Shown: positions 18,631 through 28,466, numbered from the stretch's first letter. The stretch: 64,000 bases of DNA from Sedimentisphaerales bacterium (GCA_028282905.1 JANQGW010000102.1:1-64000); one strand, 5' to 3'. Notes: generated by a model not told the origin, from the sequence alone. Numbers and translations: made by a program.

Positions 18631-20676
18631 TTAATTACACGCGGTGTTTGGCACCAGGTTGCAATCAAGCCATTTGCCTGCCATTGCAGCAAAATCAGCG
18701 AGATTCACTTTGCAGTCGCCCTCGAAACCGGTGTCTCCGAGAACCAGACCGGTATCGGCGTTGGCAATATCCATCGCGATGTCTTCAGCACAAATCGGGT
18801 CAGCAGTTGGAACAAAGTCAGTGTACATACCCGCAACTGTATAGGGATCTACTGCGTAGTTCCAAATTCGAACATCATCCAGCAGACCGCCGTATGCAAA
18901 GTCGGCCGTCGTTCGTTCAATACCGAAACGCACCGGTGCTGTATCGTTTTCAGTCACTCCGGAATTAGCGGCCCATGTCCAGGTAATATCGAGTTGACCA
19001 TCAATATACTGCTTCATGACGCTCTCGCCTCCGTCATTCGGATCGAATGTAACCGTCAGGAGATGCCACGCATCATCAGCAATGTTCACACTGCCGTATT
19101 GGTCGCCGGCTTCACGCAAAGTCGCTACGGTACCTGTTCCGGAACGATAAATAACCCAGCCGTTACGAGGATCGACCCCGTCATCTTCATGCTTGGAAAT
19201 AATGCCTGCCCAGCCGGCGGTCTCTGCCGTCTTAACCCAGCAACTGGCGGTATAACCCAGCGGATGGAAACTGTAAGCAGCTGGATTATCGATGACAACA
19301 TGGTTGGCATCCGCCATCAGCGACAATGCCTGACCGTCAATACCCGTATCAAAAACAGGTGTCAGCGAATTACCATCGTTGATTTGATAGGTACCATTGG
19401 CAAGAGTGACAGCGTCCTGAAGATCGCCTTCAAAATCCCAATGGCTTACAAGGCCCTCTGTCCACACGCCTGCTGAAGATGACGCAGCTTCATTCCCTGA
19501 ACCCTGGGTAGCAGCACTGTTATAGACTTCGCAGTGATAGGCCCCCACATAAGTCCCTTCGGTTGAAGGAAGAGCCACATCCAGCGTAATGTCTCCGTCA
19601 GCCGTTAAAGTACCGGAATCAACTTCTGTCACGCCGTCTTTAAACCACTTGTACGAAGTCCCTCTTTCGTGTGTCACCGTCAGCGTAACCGTTGTGTCTT
19701 TAAGGCCAACAACGCCCGTCGGATCTGTTACAGTGGGAACTTCAGGAATTGTGGTAAACGACCAGACAGGTCCCGTATGTGTTACCGGAGTGGGATCGTT
19801 CGGTTCAACGATATCGACTCTCCAATAATACGTCGTGTCATAAGCCAGCATGGGACTTTTCGTGGTTGCCGGAGGCGTGTCCGTTACACCGTCAAGGAGA
19901 TTGTTGGCGGTGTCAATGAAGTTGGCGTCATTCGGACGCAGATAAACGATACTGGAGGCCATTCCGGGAGCAATATTCCAGCTAATATCGGTATCCTGCG
20001 GGGCGGCCGGTTCGCCATCATCGGGTGTCGGGCCGTAAACATATGCGATCTCGCTGTCCACCCTCGCATAGTCAAAATGCTGCCAGGAATCGGCAGTGCT
20101 TTCATTGTTAAACTCAATACCCAAACTCTTGCCGATATAAGGCTCACCTGGAAGCGCGGTAAAGGAAACTGAATAGGTCGCCCATGTATCATTGTCCAAT
20201 CCGGTCATATCAATGAGATTTTCCACGATCTCAGTCCGTGTGCCGCCGTCGTGATAATTGAGTGTCAAGCTGCAAGCGGTGCCGCTTTGGCGACGCTGTA
20301 CATCCATCGTAAAGGTATACCGCATCCCCGCAACTATGGGATGCCCTAAATCCTGCCAGGGGCCGGTCACTTGGCTAGCCGCATCGGTTGAACTGTGGCG
20401 AACAAAAGATACTCTGGGTGTACCGTCACTGGATGGCCCGGCGCCCGTAGTAAAAACACCCGTATCATTGGCAGAAGGCCAAGCCGCCGCCGTATAATCG
20501 TAGTTCCAGTCTTCAATCACATCCGCACCAGTTCCGGCCTGATCGCTCCAGTTCCAGGTATTGACAGTGCTGACAGCCAGCTCAAAACTGGGGTTGGCTA
20601 CCGGAATGGGAGTGGCCTGCACAGCCAAGCTGAAAACCAGCAAGAACAGCAGACCTATCATACATTTTGTTTTCAT
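18631..20676 (-). CDS. Secreted LamG/Ig surface protein with dockerin-like tail
   Basis: 681 residues from the ATG at 20676, chosen because AGGAG is 8 nt upstream; the ATG at 20682 is only 2 nt from it. After the signal peptide, residues about 25-210 are nearly the same as the N-terminal module of the GH2 at 13800-18392 (shared segments NTWNW, DVIEDW, VSFVRHSS, FTMD, QRRQSG, SWQHFDYARV). Then come an Fn3-like segment (APQDTDISWNI), an Ig-like domain (SYKWFKDGV, GAYHCEVYN), a LamG/concanavalin-like domain (GLVSHWDFEGDLQD to DDVRIWNYA, about 415-615) and a short dockerin-like tail (GDCKVNLADFAAMAGKWL). No catalytic residues are evident. It probably binds carbohydrate at the surface or in a complex. 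Confidence 0.88.
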   Translation of the reverse strand: MKTKCMIGLLFLLVFSLAVQATPIPVANPSFELAVSTVNTWNWSDQAGTGADVIEDWNYDYTAAAWPSANDTGVFTTGAGPSSDGTPRVSFVRHSSTDAASQVTGPWQDLGHPIVAGMRYTFTMDVQRRQSGTACSLTLNYHDGGTRTEIVENLIDMTGLDNDTWATYSVSFTALPGEPYIGKSLGIEFNNESTADSWQHFDYARVDSEIAYVYGPTPDDGEPAAPQDTDISWNIAPGMASSIVYLRPNDANFIDTANNLLDGVTDTPPATTKSPMLAYDTTYYWRVDIVEPNDPTPVTHTGPVWSFTTIPEVPTVTDPTGVVGLKDTTVTLTVTHERGTSYKWFKDGVTEVDSGTLTADGDITLDVALPSTEGTYVGAYHCEVYNSAATQGSGNEAASSSAGVWTEGLVSHWDFEGDLQDAVTLANGTYQINDGNSLTPVFDTGIDGQALSLMADANHVVIDNPAAYSFHPLGYTASCWVKTAETAGWAGIISKHEDDGVDPRNGWVIYRSGTGTVATLREAGDQYGSVNIADDAWHLLTVTFDPNDGGESVMKQYIDGQLDITWTWAANSGVTENDTAPVRFGIERTTADFAYGGLLDDVRIWNYAVDPYTVAGMYTDFVPTADPICAEDIAMDIANADTGLVLGDTGFEGDCKVNLADFAAMAGKWLDCNLVPNTACN

Positions 20677-20927
20677 CGTCATGTCTCCTAATCATAAAAT
20701 AACATTACGGTTTATTTTTCGCTTCGAACAAACCAAAAAAAGTCTCATCATCACCACCACATAACCAACATGGCTCTCAAACATTAAGGAGCGTCCGGGT
20801 AACACGCCACAAACAAACCGGCATCCTTTGAAGAACCCGAGCTGTCCCGTAAAGGAGGGTCACGTCATTGTCTCCGCCCCCCTGCGAAAGCATTTTTCCA
20901 GTTGCTCATCACCAGTATAAAAACCTT

Positions 20928-21587
20928 TTAGCGAATCTTACGGCGAAGCAGTAAGCTACCCAGACCCAATAAAACCATCGTTGCCGGTTCCGGAACAGGC
21001 GTATGGACAAAGTTGGAAATAGTATAGTCCTGCTCGGTATCCCAACTGGCGCCCACAAAAGCCGTTATCGAGGCGACATCTGTTGCCACAGCTACATTCG
21101 TATACGTCGTCGTTGTTGCAGTTGCATTATCTGTGATATCAACGGTGAATTCTGTGGCTGATGTCACTGTCCACACATAACTGTAATCAAAGGGGCCACT
21201 ATTAAAGTATTTATCATCAACTTCAGTACCGTAACTGTATGTCTCAAGATCAATTGGATCTCCGCTTACAAAGCCCGTCCACATGTCACCAACCCAGTCA
21301 GAGTCAGCAGCTCCCGAGAGATTGCGAATTTCCTTGGTGGTTGTCCAGTCATAACCTACCGTATCGCCAACAGATAAGCTGATCTCTGTCATCATCATTG
21401 CCGCATCGCCCCAAGCTCCTGTCGCCGTTGCACTTTCAGAATCATTTACAACATAGACTGGCGACGTACCATACGCATTGCCGCCGCCATCACGTGTCGT
21501 CCAGTCACGACCGCTAAATGTGACCGCCCCAGCCTGAACAGCCGAGGCCACTACCAATACCAATGTCAAACACACTAACTTTTTCAT
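20928..21587 (-). CDS. PEP-CTERM sorting-domain protein 1
   Basis: About 219 residues from the ATG at 21587 (GGAGG about 9 nt upstream, then signal peptide MKKLVCLTLVLVVASAVQA). The longer frame to 21686 is not supported. The C-terminus has the complete tripartite PEP-CTERM signal: VPEP, a hydrophobic helix (ATMVLLGLGSLLL), then RRKIR. Such proteins are cut and sorted by an exosortase and are often extracellular matrix proteins; no exosortase is in the window. The middle has no recognised domain. The gene lies after the pseudopilin of the ECF-sigma group, and its upstream box (21657-21673) recurs before the PEP-CTERM gene at 59515. Confidence 0.88.
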   Translation of the reverse strand: MKKLVCLTLVLVVASAVQAGAVTFSGRDWTTRDGGGNAYGTSPVYVVNDSESATATGAWGDAAMMMTEISLSVGDTVGYDWTTTKEIRNLSGAADSDWVGDMWTGFVSGDPIDLETYSYGTEVDDKYFNSGPFDYSYVWTVTSATEFTVDITDNATATTTTYTNVAVATDVASITAFVGASWDTEQDYTISNFVHTPVPEPATMVLLGLGSLLLRRKIR

Positions 21588-21656
21588 CTTCCGATCCTCC
21601 ACAACATAATTAACATCTTTTCTTTTCCCGGCGATGGAACATCCATAAGCCGGACT

Positions 21657-21673
21657 CTTCACACACACTTCAC
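21657..21673 (-). promoter_or_regulatory. GTGAAG direct-repeat box upstream of PEP-CTERM gene 1
   Basis: Read on the minus strand: GTGAAG-TGTGT-GTGAAG, two hexamers 11 bp apart, preceded by GATAA and about 70 bp before the ATG. The same box with one changed spacer base occurs at 60354-60370 before another PEP-CTERM gene. An 11-bp direct repeat is typical of OmpR/PhoB-type response-regulator sites. That assignment is inference. Confidence 0.45.
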
Positions 21674-21771
21674 TTATCAAATCCACGGCACATTAACGAA
21701 ATGCGCCGACACACACTTATTTCAAGAAACAAGCCTATTTTCGTCTGCTCATTTTCAGTCCTATTGACATC

Positions 21772-22608
21772 CTATCGCGGCAATTCCACCTCTCTGGGAC
21801 CAAAGTTTTTACTCCATCTCAGCATCCACAGTTTTTCCAGCTTGATCTTTTCCGTACTGCCGTCAACAAATCCGATATTCACCGCCCTGCTATGGCGATC
21901 GAGACAAAAACGCTTCATGAAAGCAGCAGGCGAGTGATCAAGCGACAAGGTGTCGGATTCCAGCTCCCAAGCCTGTGGAACTAAACTTTCCGAATACGGC
22001 CAGGAACCAACCCATGCCGCATCACTATAGACAGGCACTCTGCCGTTTGCCTCTGAGATTCGAGCAAAAAAGTTGTCCTGATCCTCCGCTGCAATATTAG
22101 GCGGTTCAGACCAATTGCCCTTGGGAGTCAACCACATATTCATCCCAAAACTTCCTTTTGTGTCAACGAAATCCCACGTGTATACCGCACTGCCGGAATT
22201 CGATGTTCTTGGATCCGGATCTTTGGTGGCTGGACATCTCAAGACCTCCATTGCACCAGAACTGTCGCCCGCATTAGCATTAGAACTGTCCGCAAACTCC
22301 CTGGCACTCAGATACGGAGCAATCTTATAATACCAGTATTCAAATTTCGCATCGATAACGGGGAACAAAAGACCCTCATGGTCATCGGCATACAAGAGAG
22401 TCCCCATGGTAAGCTGACGGACACGCGTCGCACAAACCATCGCCTTGGCCTGGTTTTTGACTTTCCTCAACGCCGGCATGACGATCGCCATCAATAATGC
22501 AATGATCGCTATCACGACCAGCAACTCAATGAGGGTAAATCCTGATTTCAAAGCCGGCTTTTGTGTTCTATTCCCTAAAATACTCTCATTTTTGCTTTTT
22601 CTAATCAT
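21772..22608 (-). CDS. Type II secretion/type IV pilin-like pseudopilin (H-x9-DG type)
   Basis: 278 residues. It carries the prepilin N-methylation motif GFTLIELLVVIAIIALLMA (residues about 23-41), to be cut after Gly by a prepilin peptidase, and ends with the HSRAVNIGFVDGS element (H-x9-DG) typical of the many planctomycete pseudopilins. A positively charged leader precedes the cleavage site. The gene starts 1 nt after the FecR-like gene stop (TGA-A-ATG), so translation is probably coupled and the two products should be made together. A role in an envelope or secretion fibre is expected. Its tie to a sigma/FecR pair is noteworthy. Confidence 0.9.
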   Translation of the reverse strand: MIRKSKNESILGNRTQKPALKSGFTLIELLVVIAIIALLMAIVMPALRKVKNQAKAMVCATRVRQLTMGTLLYADDHEGLLFPVIDAKFEYWYYKIAPYLSAREFADSSNANAGDSSGAMEVLRCPATKDPDPRTSNSGSAVYTWDFVDTKGSFGMNMWLTPKGNWSEPPNIAAEDQDNFFARISEANGRVPVYSDAAWVGSWPYSESLVPQAWELESDTLSLDHSPAAFMKRFCLDRHSRAVNIGFVDGSTEKIKLEKLWMLRWSKNFGPREVELPR

Positions 22609-22609
22609 T

Positions 22610-24280
22610 TCATTTTCTCACTAAATTCAGTTCCGGGTTGACAAAAAGACACCAATCATTATCGATCCTATCGCCGCCATCGGTTGTTGCGAGCGTCAAA
22701 AATTGATCCTGCGGTTTGATGGGAATTTTGATTTCTTTGTTATTCGTATCCTCTCTAGAGAACTTGTGATGGAAGACCTTAACGCCATCGATCAGAACCC
22801 AAAACTCAGAAGAATACACTTTGTTGCTATCAATAAGATAAGAGGGGATTCCGCAGGTTGATGTAAATTCCGTCATCTCCAACCAGGGCAGAGATTCTCG
22901 GATTTTTTTCAAATCAAAGGTAATGCCCGCATTCGTGTTCAGATAAATAAGGGGCAAATCACCCTGCAAGCCTTTCATTCCGGTCAGTCGCACCTTAACC
23001 GGATTTCGTTGGGTATCACTAGATGCTTCAAGAACAACGGGAAAGGCCGTGACATCTGACCAATAGTTATTATTTGTAGACGGAAAACCATCAAAGATAT
23101 GACCGGCGGAACTGACGGCATTTGCTCCAAGGTCACCATTGGGAACAAAAACTCCGTCAACATAGTGACTGCTCGGCACAGAATTGTATCCCGGCTCTCC
23201 CACACGCCCATAGCCCTGAACTCTTCCAAGGTTAATCTTCCCCGTAGCCGGATCAATCCCCTGAAGAACATCGCCATCTGTAAAACCATCTTCTCCAGCC
23301 ACAATACTGGCGAGGCTGAATGATTCACCGCGCCAGACAGTCCGGGTTTCTGAACAAATCTCATGGACAAACAGTGACGGATTAACCTTAATGTCATACA
23401 TTTCCCCTGCATCATCCACCCGGCGAGCCTGCCCGGCGATCAAGTCACTGCCTTTGGTCTTCTCGCCATTGGCTCCCGGAATCAGCGAGGCACGCCCATC
23501 GAGCATGTGAACATCCGTACTGCCGTCATCATGAATACTCACGCCGAATTCGGTCCCTAAGTCAACGACTGTCGAATTGGGCGTATCCACAATGAAACCC
23601 GTCGCGTCCTCTGTAACCCTTGCATGCAGCCGGCCTCGATGCAGCACCATCTGCTTTCCTGTTTGCAATTCGAACTCCGTAGGTCCCTCAATAATGACCA
23701 CGGCCCCATAATCAAATTCGATCTTGACAATACCTTTCTGCAAAGTTCGCGTTCCCTCATTATTCCACAATATACTGCCAACGCCGGTAGGATGTTTGCT
23801 TGGCAGCCACTGCGCATTTAAGCTGTCTGCAATTGTTGCCACCGTCGAAGCAGCCGGAGGAACAAATTTCACATACACCAGCACGAACAACACAGCGGCT
23901 ACAGAGAGAATTGCAGAAAATATGGAAAACTTGCTGATTTTGCGAGAAGGCTTTTCGAGCCTCAGCATTTCGACCGACAACTCTTCAGGAATCGGCTTTT
24001 CAATCTCAATGGCAGGCGCACTCTTTTCAAATTCCGAAAGCCGCTTCCAAATAGCAGGGTCCAGAACAGCAGGTAACGTTTCTTCCGGATACTCTTTAAG
24101 CGTTACGGTCCCCGGCTGTTTGAGAACAGAATACTGAATCATATGCTCCACATAAAGCTCAACAGCTTCCGTTTCCTGTTCAAGAAGCTGCTTTAAATGC
24201 TCAAATTCCTCCGCAGTACTCTCTCCCTGTAAGTGCAGGACAATGAGTTCACTCAGCTTGTTTTCTTTGGAAAGTTCCAT
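22610..24280 (-). CDS. FecR-like transmembrane protein, probable regulator of the adjacent ECF sigma factor
   Basis: About 556 residues from the ATG at 24280, two bases after the sigma stop; the frame is open to 24319. The N-terminal ~115 residues are cytoplasmic and charged (MELSKENKLSELIVLHLQGE). One membrane helix lies near 118-139 (FSIFSAILSVAAVLFVLVYV). A FecR domain follows outside (about 175-290: IVKIEFDYGAVVIIEGPTEF, VDTPNSTVVDLGTEFGVS). The C-terminal ~260 residues have no clear family and resemble large planctomycete FecR proteins with sugar-binding-like ends. By analogy with FecR it should sense an outer signal and control the sigma factor, but the sensing domain's ligand is unknown. 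Confidence 0.88.
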   Translation of the reverse strand: MELSKENKLSELIVLHLQGESTAEEFEHLKQLLEQETEAVELYVEHMIQYSVLKQPGTVTLKEYPEETLPAVLDPAIWKRLSEFEKSAPAIEIEKPIPEELSVEMLRLEKPSRKISKFSIFSAILSVAAVLFVLVYVKFVPPAASTVATIADSLNAQWLPSKHPTGVGSILWNNEGTRTLQKGIVKIEFDYGAVVIIEGPTEFELQTGKQMVLHRGRLHARVTEDATGFIVDTPNSTVVDLGTEFGVSIHDDGSTDVHMLDGRASLIPGANGEKTKGSDLIAGQARRVDDAGEMYDIKVNPSLFVHEICSETRTVWRGESFSLASIVAGEDGFTDGDVLQGIDPATGKINLGRVQGYGRVGEPGYNSVPSSHYVDGVFVPNGDLGANAVSSAGHIFDGFPSTNNNYWSDVTAFPVVLEASSDTQRNPVKVRLTGMKGLQGDLPLIYLNTNAGITFDLKKIRESLPWLEMTEFTSTCGIPSYLIDSNKVYSSEFWVLIDGVKVFHHKFSREDTNNKEIKIPIKPQDQFLTLATTDGGDRIDNDWCLFVNPELNLVRK

Positions 24281-24282
24281 TT

Positions 24283-24810
24283 CTACAAATCCCAACTCAG
24301 TATCGTCCGGTTCACACATCGACGAAGCGCGGTGTGAATTCTGGCCATCACCTTATAAAGTCCCGGCACAGGGCGGTTCAGTCGCTTGGCCAATTCCGTT
24401 ATTTTGGTGTTTTCTTCATAGTGAATTTCGATAAGTTTTCGATCTCGTTCATTCAGTTTTTTAAGGCAATCCTGAAGAGCCACAATTCGATATTTCACCT
24501 CATCGCTTTTATGACTAAAACAGTCTTCAATTTGTTCAATCAATGCCTCATCAAATTTCTCTTCGGAACGTTTTCTTTTTTTAAAGAAAGCCAAAACCTT
24601 ATATCTTGCGATTTTGACTCCCCAGGCCCCAAAGTTTGTGCCGGGCTTAAACTCGTCAAAACGTTCCCACATCAACGTCAACGTTTCCTGCATAATATCA
24701 TCCGCGTCCGAGCAGTTGTGGACCATCGAGAGAATATAGGCATAGACAATTTTTTGGCTCCTTACCAACAAGCTGAAAAAATTATCGTTTTTGGAGCTTC
24801 TATCTGGCAT
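24283..24810 (-). CDS. ECF-type RNA polymerase sigma factor
   Basis: About 175 residues from the ATG at 24810 (AGGGTAGGG just upstream); the frame continues to 24837. Region 2 is visible as VYAYILSMVHNCSDADDIMQ, then ETLTLMWERFDEF and FGAWGVKIARYKVLAFF. Region 4 is seen as LNERDRKLIEIHYEENTKI, ELAKRLNRPVPGLYKVMARI and HTALRRCV. It matches the planctomycete/verrucomicrobial sigma-70 ECF group that is commonly followed by a FecR protein, as here. It is the first gene of a tight set (sigma, FecR, pseudopilin, then PEP-CTERM). The target promoters are unknown; the set itself is the likeliest target. Confidence 0.93.
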   Translation of the reverse strand: MPDRSSKNDNFFSLLVRSQKIVYAYILSMVHNCSDADDIMQETLTLMWERFDEFKPGTNFGAWGVKIARYKVLAFFKKRKRSEEKFDEALIEQIEDCFSHKSDEVKYRIVALQDCLKKLNERDRKLIEIHYEENTKITELAKRLNRPVPGLYKVMARIHTALRRCVNRTILSWDL

Positions 24811-24999
24811 TTCCCTACCCTGTTTACATATAATCATTGGCTTATCATGCTTAACCCTAAATTATTTCTCAAAGCGGAATTACTGGAGTCTAAAAATTCA
24901 AAGTTTTGTCGAAAAAGATGTTTTGGAGCATATTCATCACATTGGCAGTCTCTTGGCAGCTTTTGCGCAGACAACACCCGCTATTCAAAAACTCTGCCT

Positions 25000-25030
25000 A
25001 TCGGTGACAAATCATTCAATATTCACCGAT
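25000..25030. promoter_or_regulatory. Inverted repeat between GH2 and ECF sigma genes
   Basis: Perfect 8-bp arms ATCGGTGA and TCACCGAT are separated by 15 bp. The element lies 27 bp after the GH2 stop and about 190 bp before the sigma start. In minus RNA it is followed by AGGCAGAGTTTTT, so it could be a weak terminator of the GH2 operon or an operator for the sigma gene. Confidence 0.35.
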
Positions 25031-25056
25031 TAGACTGGAACGCTATATAAACAACC

Positions 25057-28000
25057 TCAATCAATAAGATTAAATTGCATAACACCGGCAACATTGTCTC
25101 CCTTTTTTAAGGGACGCTCATCCTGATAAGCCAGTCTCCGCAGAAAACGCTCATGGCCGCCGTTGGAATAGGTTGCAGCCAACAAACGAATGGTTGAATT
25201 GGCAATCCACGCTCGGACATGCCGGTCCGCATCGGCAAAAACCTGCAATCCCAAGCCGGAATCATCTGTTAGAGATGCTGTGTAAATGTTGTGCTTCGTT
25301 GATGTAAAGTCATGTGAACCGATAGCCGTACGGTCATGTCGCCACTGATGTTTTGGCTCGGTTCGAATACCCACACAGGTTCCTTCGAACCCTTCCCCGG
25401 CGCTGGCAGTTCCCTCAAGTCGGGCGATATGCCAGTCCGGGTAGGTGCTCCAGAAGCCGTTACGTTTCCAGCTTAGCGTTTCAAAGTCGGACGGAAGATC
25501 GAAAACCACACCGAGTTGACGAGGGTTGACGTCCTTCAGCACGCTGAAATCATAATTAACAGTAAACGTCCCATCCCGTTCAAAACGATAGACAAATGCC
25601 CCTTTGGCCTCACTGTAGGCACCATGCACAGTGACAACCGGCAAGTTGTTTTTGGTTTCAACCTCAACAGAGGCGGCTTTCCAATCCTGACAGACCGGAG
25701 TAAACGCTTCATATTCAACCGGCTGATCTTTCAATTCCATGCGAGTAATCCCGCCGCCATGCAGCGGCAGTATCATCAGGTGCGGCCCGGCAACCGAAAA
25801 ATCCTTTCCGTTTGTTTCCATCGCTTCAAAGAGGCCGGTGCTTTCATCGATGACATAACTTCGACTTTCCCCCTGAATACAAATTTTGCCGTCCTCTTTT
25901 TCAACTGAATAGATTTCTTGTCTTTCTTTTTCTGCAGGCCGGGCAACAGGTTTTCCGATCGGCAGTTTAAAGCTGTCCACCATAAAGCCGCGGAGATCTG
26001 TAAATTCCAGTTCCAGTGCTGACCCCGGAGCCGGATTCTGTTTCAGCGGGATAGTAACTGTCCCTTTTGCGCGTGGTGCCAGGTCAGATTGAATAATTCC
26101 GCTTTCTTCATTGACTTTCCACTTGATTTCCAAGCGGCTAAGACTGGAAAAGTCCTGCCGGTTTTCAATATTCAGCGAAAGTTTCGAGTCCCCGGCCTTT
26201 AATCCGCTGACCCGAACCGGGGAATACACCTTTTTCATTCCCCACCATTCCGGCTTCGGCCGCCGCCAGCCGTCGATAGGCCCCCAGGTGCCATAGCCGA
26301 GAATATGACCATTCGGCGGGAAAAAGGTGTCATCAATGCCGGACCAGATCGCTCCTCCCAGACAACCGGCGGATTGATACATGTCCTCCCACATTTTGCT
26401 CAGATAGCTCGACCAGCGTTCCCGCAGGGCCTGATCCGTCGCCAATTCAAACCGATTATACGCATTCAGATGAGTATACTCATCGAAAATGGTGGGTTTC
26501 GACTGATTGGCCGCTTTGCCGGCGCCGGGATATCCCGGATAATGCCATGACACCAGATCCACTTCTCCATAGCTGAAAATCTGCGGGCGTGTCGGATCGG
26601 CCCGGCGTACATAGCGAGATGATAACGCAAAATTGCCACCCCATGTTGACTCATTGGCCAGGGACCAAAAGATAATACTCGGATGGTTCTTGTCCCTGTG
26701 AACCATTTCCAGTGCTTGCAGAACAGTCAAAACAGTATGGGAAGGATCATTGCTTGCGTTTTCCCAACAGAAAGGCGCCTCCATTTCCACAAAGAGTCCC
26801 AGTTCATCACAGGCCGCCACAAACTCCTCAGCGGGCGGATAATGCGAGGTGCGGATAAAGTTGCAATTGCCGTCACGGAACAGTTCCGCGTCTTTTCGCC
26901 AAAGACCAGGGCGAAGACTGCGCCCGCGTAAAGGATGTGCCTCATGTCGATTGATACCACGGAGTTTCACCGGTTGGCCGTTGACGTACAGTTTATTACC
27001 TTTGACATCCACCTGGCGAAAACCGAAACGCTGTTTAACTGTCTCAAGTTTCTTTCTACCGCTTTGCAGTTGACATGCCAGGACATACAAATTGGGGTTC
27101 TCACAGTCCCACTTTTGAGGATTTTTTACCGGGATGTCAATTGATAATTCCGAGGTTTCGCCGACATCTAAAGCAGGAAACTCCATCGAATCCGGATTGA
27201 GCTTTACCCTCCTGCCCTGTTTCCATGTATTCAGTGACAGCGACAGTTTACCGGCACGACTCTCTTTAGCACCTTCATTCGTAACCTTTGCCGAGATTCT
27301 CAGGGTGGCATCCGTAAATGAATCATCAAACGTCGTCTGCACTGTTAAATCAGAAATGTTGAGCTGCGGCACGACAAATAATGCGACCTTGCGGCTGATC
27401 CCGCCCAGCGGATGACAGGCATAACTGGAACCGCTCGCCATCGTATCGGCAATGGACTCGTTCTTCACTTCCAGCGTGACAAGATTCTCCTCGCCAAAAA
27501 TAACCGCATCCGTCACATCGAGTTCAAACGGCGTAAAACCGCCGATATGGCCGCCGACTTTTGTACCATTTACATAAACCCGACACTTGCTGTAAACCGC
27601 ATCAAACCGAAGTTTGACACGCTCTTGACTCCATTCCTTCGGAACATTGAATGTCCGAGCATAACCGGCAAAGACATCTTTTTCTACTTCGAATCCGTGC
27701 ATATACCATTCGCCGGGCACCTGTATTTCTTTCCAGGCCCCCAATGTATTCGGCTTAGCAATGTCTGCGGGAGCTTTCTCAAGAAATTTCCAGGTTCCGT
27801 TTAAATCGATGTCAACCTCTTTCATCCTGCCGCACTGAACCGGAATGGGACTCAATCGCGGCAAGACAATCCCTTTCAGTTCAGGGACCACTTCTTCAAT
27901 AGGAACCGCGATCAGAGGCTGACTGAGACTTGAATAGACATTTAACTGAGAAATGACCGCGTTCGGCCCCTGCTCACGTTTGATGGAAACGCGGATTTTC

Positions 28001-28431
28001 CCGTCTTGGTACAATTCCTGTGGAACTTGAACAACATGCTCCTGCACCTGACCATTGGGCAATTTCAAACTTTTCTGAAGCACCCGGTCATCCACAGACA
28101 ACGACTGAATGCGGTCATCACTATCAGATAAGTATTTGACATGCAGTTCATAAGCACTATCAGACCCCAGGCCGTCAAAATAGAAAGTGACTTCATTGCC
28201 GAACACCACTGTTCTTGCCGGATCTTCACTCGGCACTTTATCATACGATACGTCTTTCTCGGAATAGGTATAATTGCCTCCTGAACCCAAATAAGCTTGC
28301 TTACCGCTGACGCCGCAGTTATTTGAAGCCACTTTATGAAATCCCTCCGACGGAACCGCCACGGCGATAACGGTTGAAGCCAGCAGACAAAATACTATTA
28401 CAATTGGTTTGGTGATTCGTGATGTTTTCAT
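25057..28431 (-). CDS. Secreted GH2 glycosidase, copy 2 (paired with URO-D protein)
   Basis: 1124 residues with a signal peptide; AGGAAAG precedes the ATG. Residues about 30-170 form a small beta-rich binding-like domain (VTFYFDGLGSDSAYELHVKY). The GH2 core starts near 208 (DLNGTWKFLEKAP), with the sugar-binding domain, Ig-like domain and TIM barrel (KLRGINRHEAHP, FIRTSHYPP). The predicted acid/base is E594 (WSLANES) and the nucleophile E651 (TIFDEYTH). The C-terminal part (about 850-1120) is beta-sandwich-like and shares segments with the GH2 at 13800-18392. No dockerin tail is present, unlike that paralogue. It lies 35 bp after the URO-D gene and is probably co-transcribed with it. The divergent XylR gene is the likely local regulator. 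Galactosidase or glucuronidase activity is possible. Confidence 0.93.
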   Translation of the reverse strand: MKTSRITKPIVIVFCLLASTVIAVAVPSEGFHKVASNNCGVSGKQAYLGSGGNYTYSEKDVSYDKVPSEDPARTVVFGNEVTFYFDGLGSDSAYELHVKYLSDSDDRIQSLSVDDRVLQKSLKLPNGQVQEHVVQVPQELYQDGKIRVSIKREQGPNAVISQLNVYSSLSQPLIAVPIEEVVPELKGIVLPRLSPIPVQCGRMKEVDIDLNGTWKFLEKAPADIAKPNTLGAWKEIQVPGEWYMHGFEVEKDVFAGYARTFNVPKEWSQERVKLRFDAVYSKCRVYVNGTKVGGHIGGFTPFELDVTDAVIFGEENLVTLEVKNESIADTMASGSSYACHPLGGISRKVALFVVPQLNISDLTVQTTFDDSFTDATLRISAKVTNEGAKESRAGKLSLSLNTWKQGRRVKLNPDSMEFPALDVGETSELSIDIPVKNPQKWDCENPNLYVLACQLQSGRKKLETVKQRFGFRQVDVKGNKLYVNGQPVKLRGINRHEAHPLRGRSLRPGLWRKDAELFRDGNCNFIRTSHYPPAEEFVAACDELGLFVEMEAPFCWENASNDPSHTVLTVLQALEMVHRDKNHPSIIFWSLANESTWGGNFALSSRYVRRADPTRPQIFSYGEVDLVSWHYPGYPGAGKAANQSKPTIFDEYTHLNAYNRFELATDQALRERWSSYLSKMWEDMYQSAGCLGGAIWSGIDDTFFPPNGHILGYGTWGPIDGWRRPKPEWWGMKKVYSPVRVSGLKAGDSKLSLNIENRQDFSSLSRLEIKWKVNEESGIIQSDLAPRAKGTVTIPLKQNPAPGSALELEFTDLRGFMVDSFKLPIGKPVARPAEKERQEIYSVEKEDGKICIQGESRSYVIDESTGLFEAMETNGKDFSVAGPHLMILPLHGGGITRMELKDQPVEYEAFTPVCQDWKAASVEVETKNNLPVVTVHGAYSEAKGAFVYRFERDGTFTVNYDFSVLKDVNPRQLGVVFDLPSDFETLSWKRNGFWSTYPDWHIARLEGTASAGEGFEGTCVGIRTEPKHQWRHDRTAIGSHDFTSTKHNIYTASLTDDSGLGLQVFADADRHVRAWIANSTIRLLAATYSNGGHERFLRRLAYQDERPLKKGDNVAGVMQFNLID

Positions 28432-28466
28432 CGTTTACTTTCCTGTTTACTATTCTTATTGAATGA

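Noticed and set aside
24334-25050. 238-codon plus-strand open frame over the sigma gene
   Set aside because: It is antisense to the conserved sigma factor; the protein matches nothing recognised.
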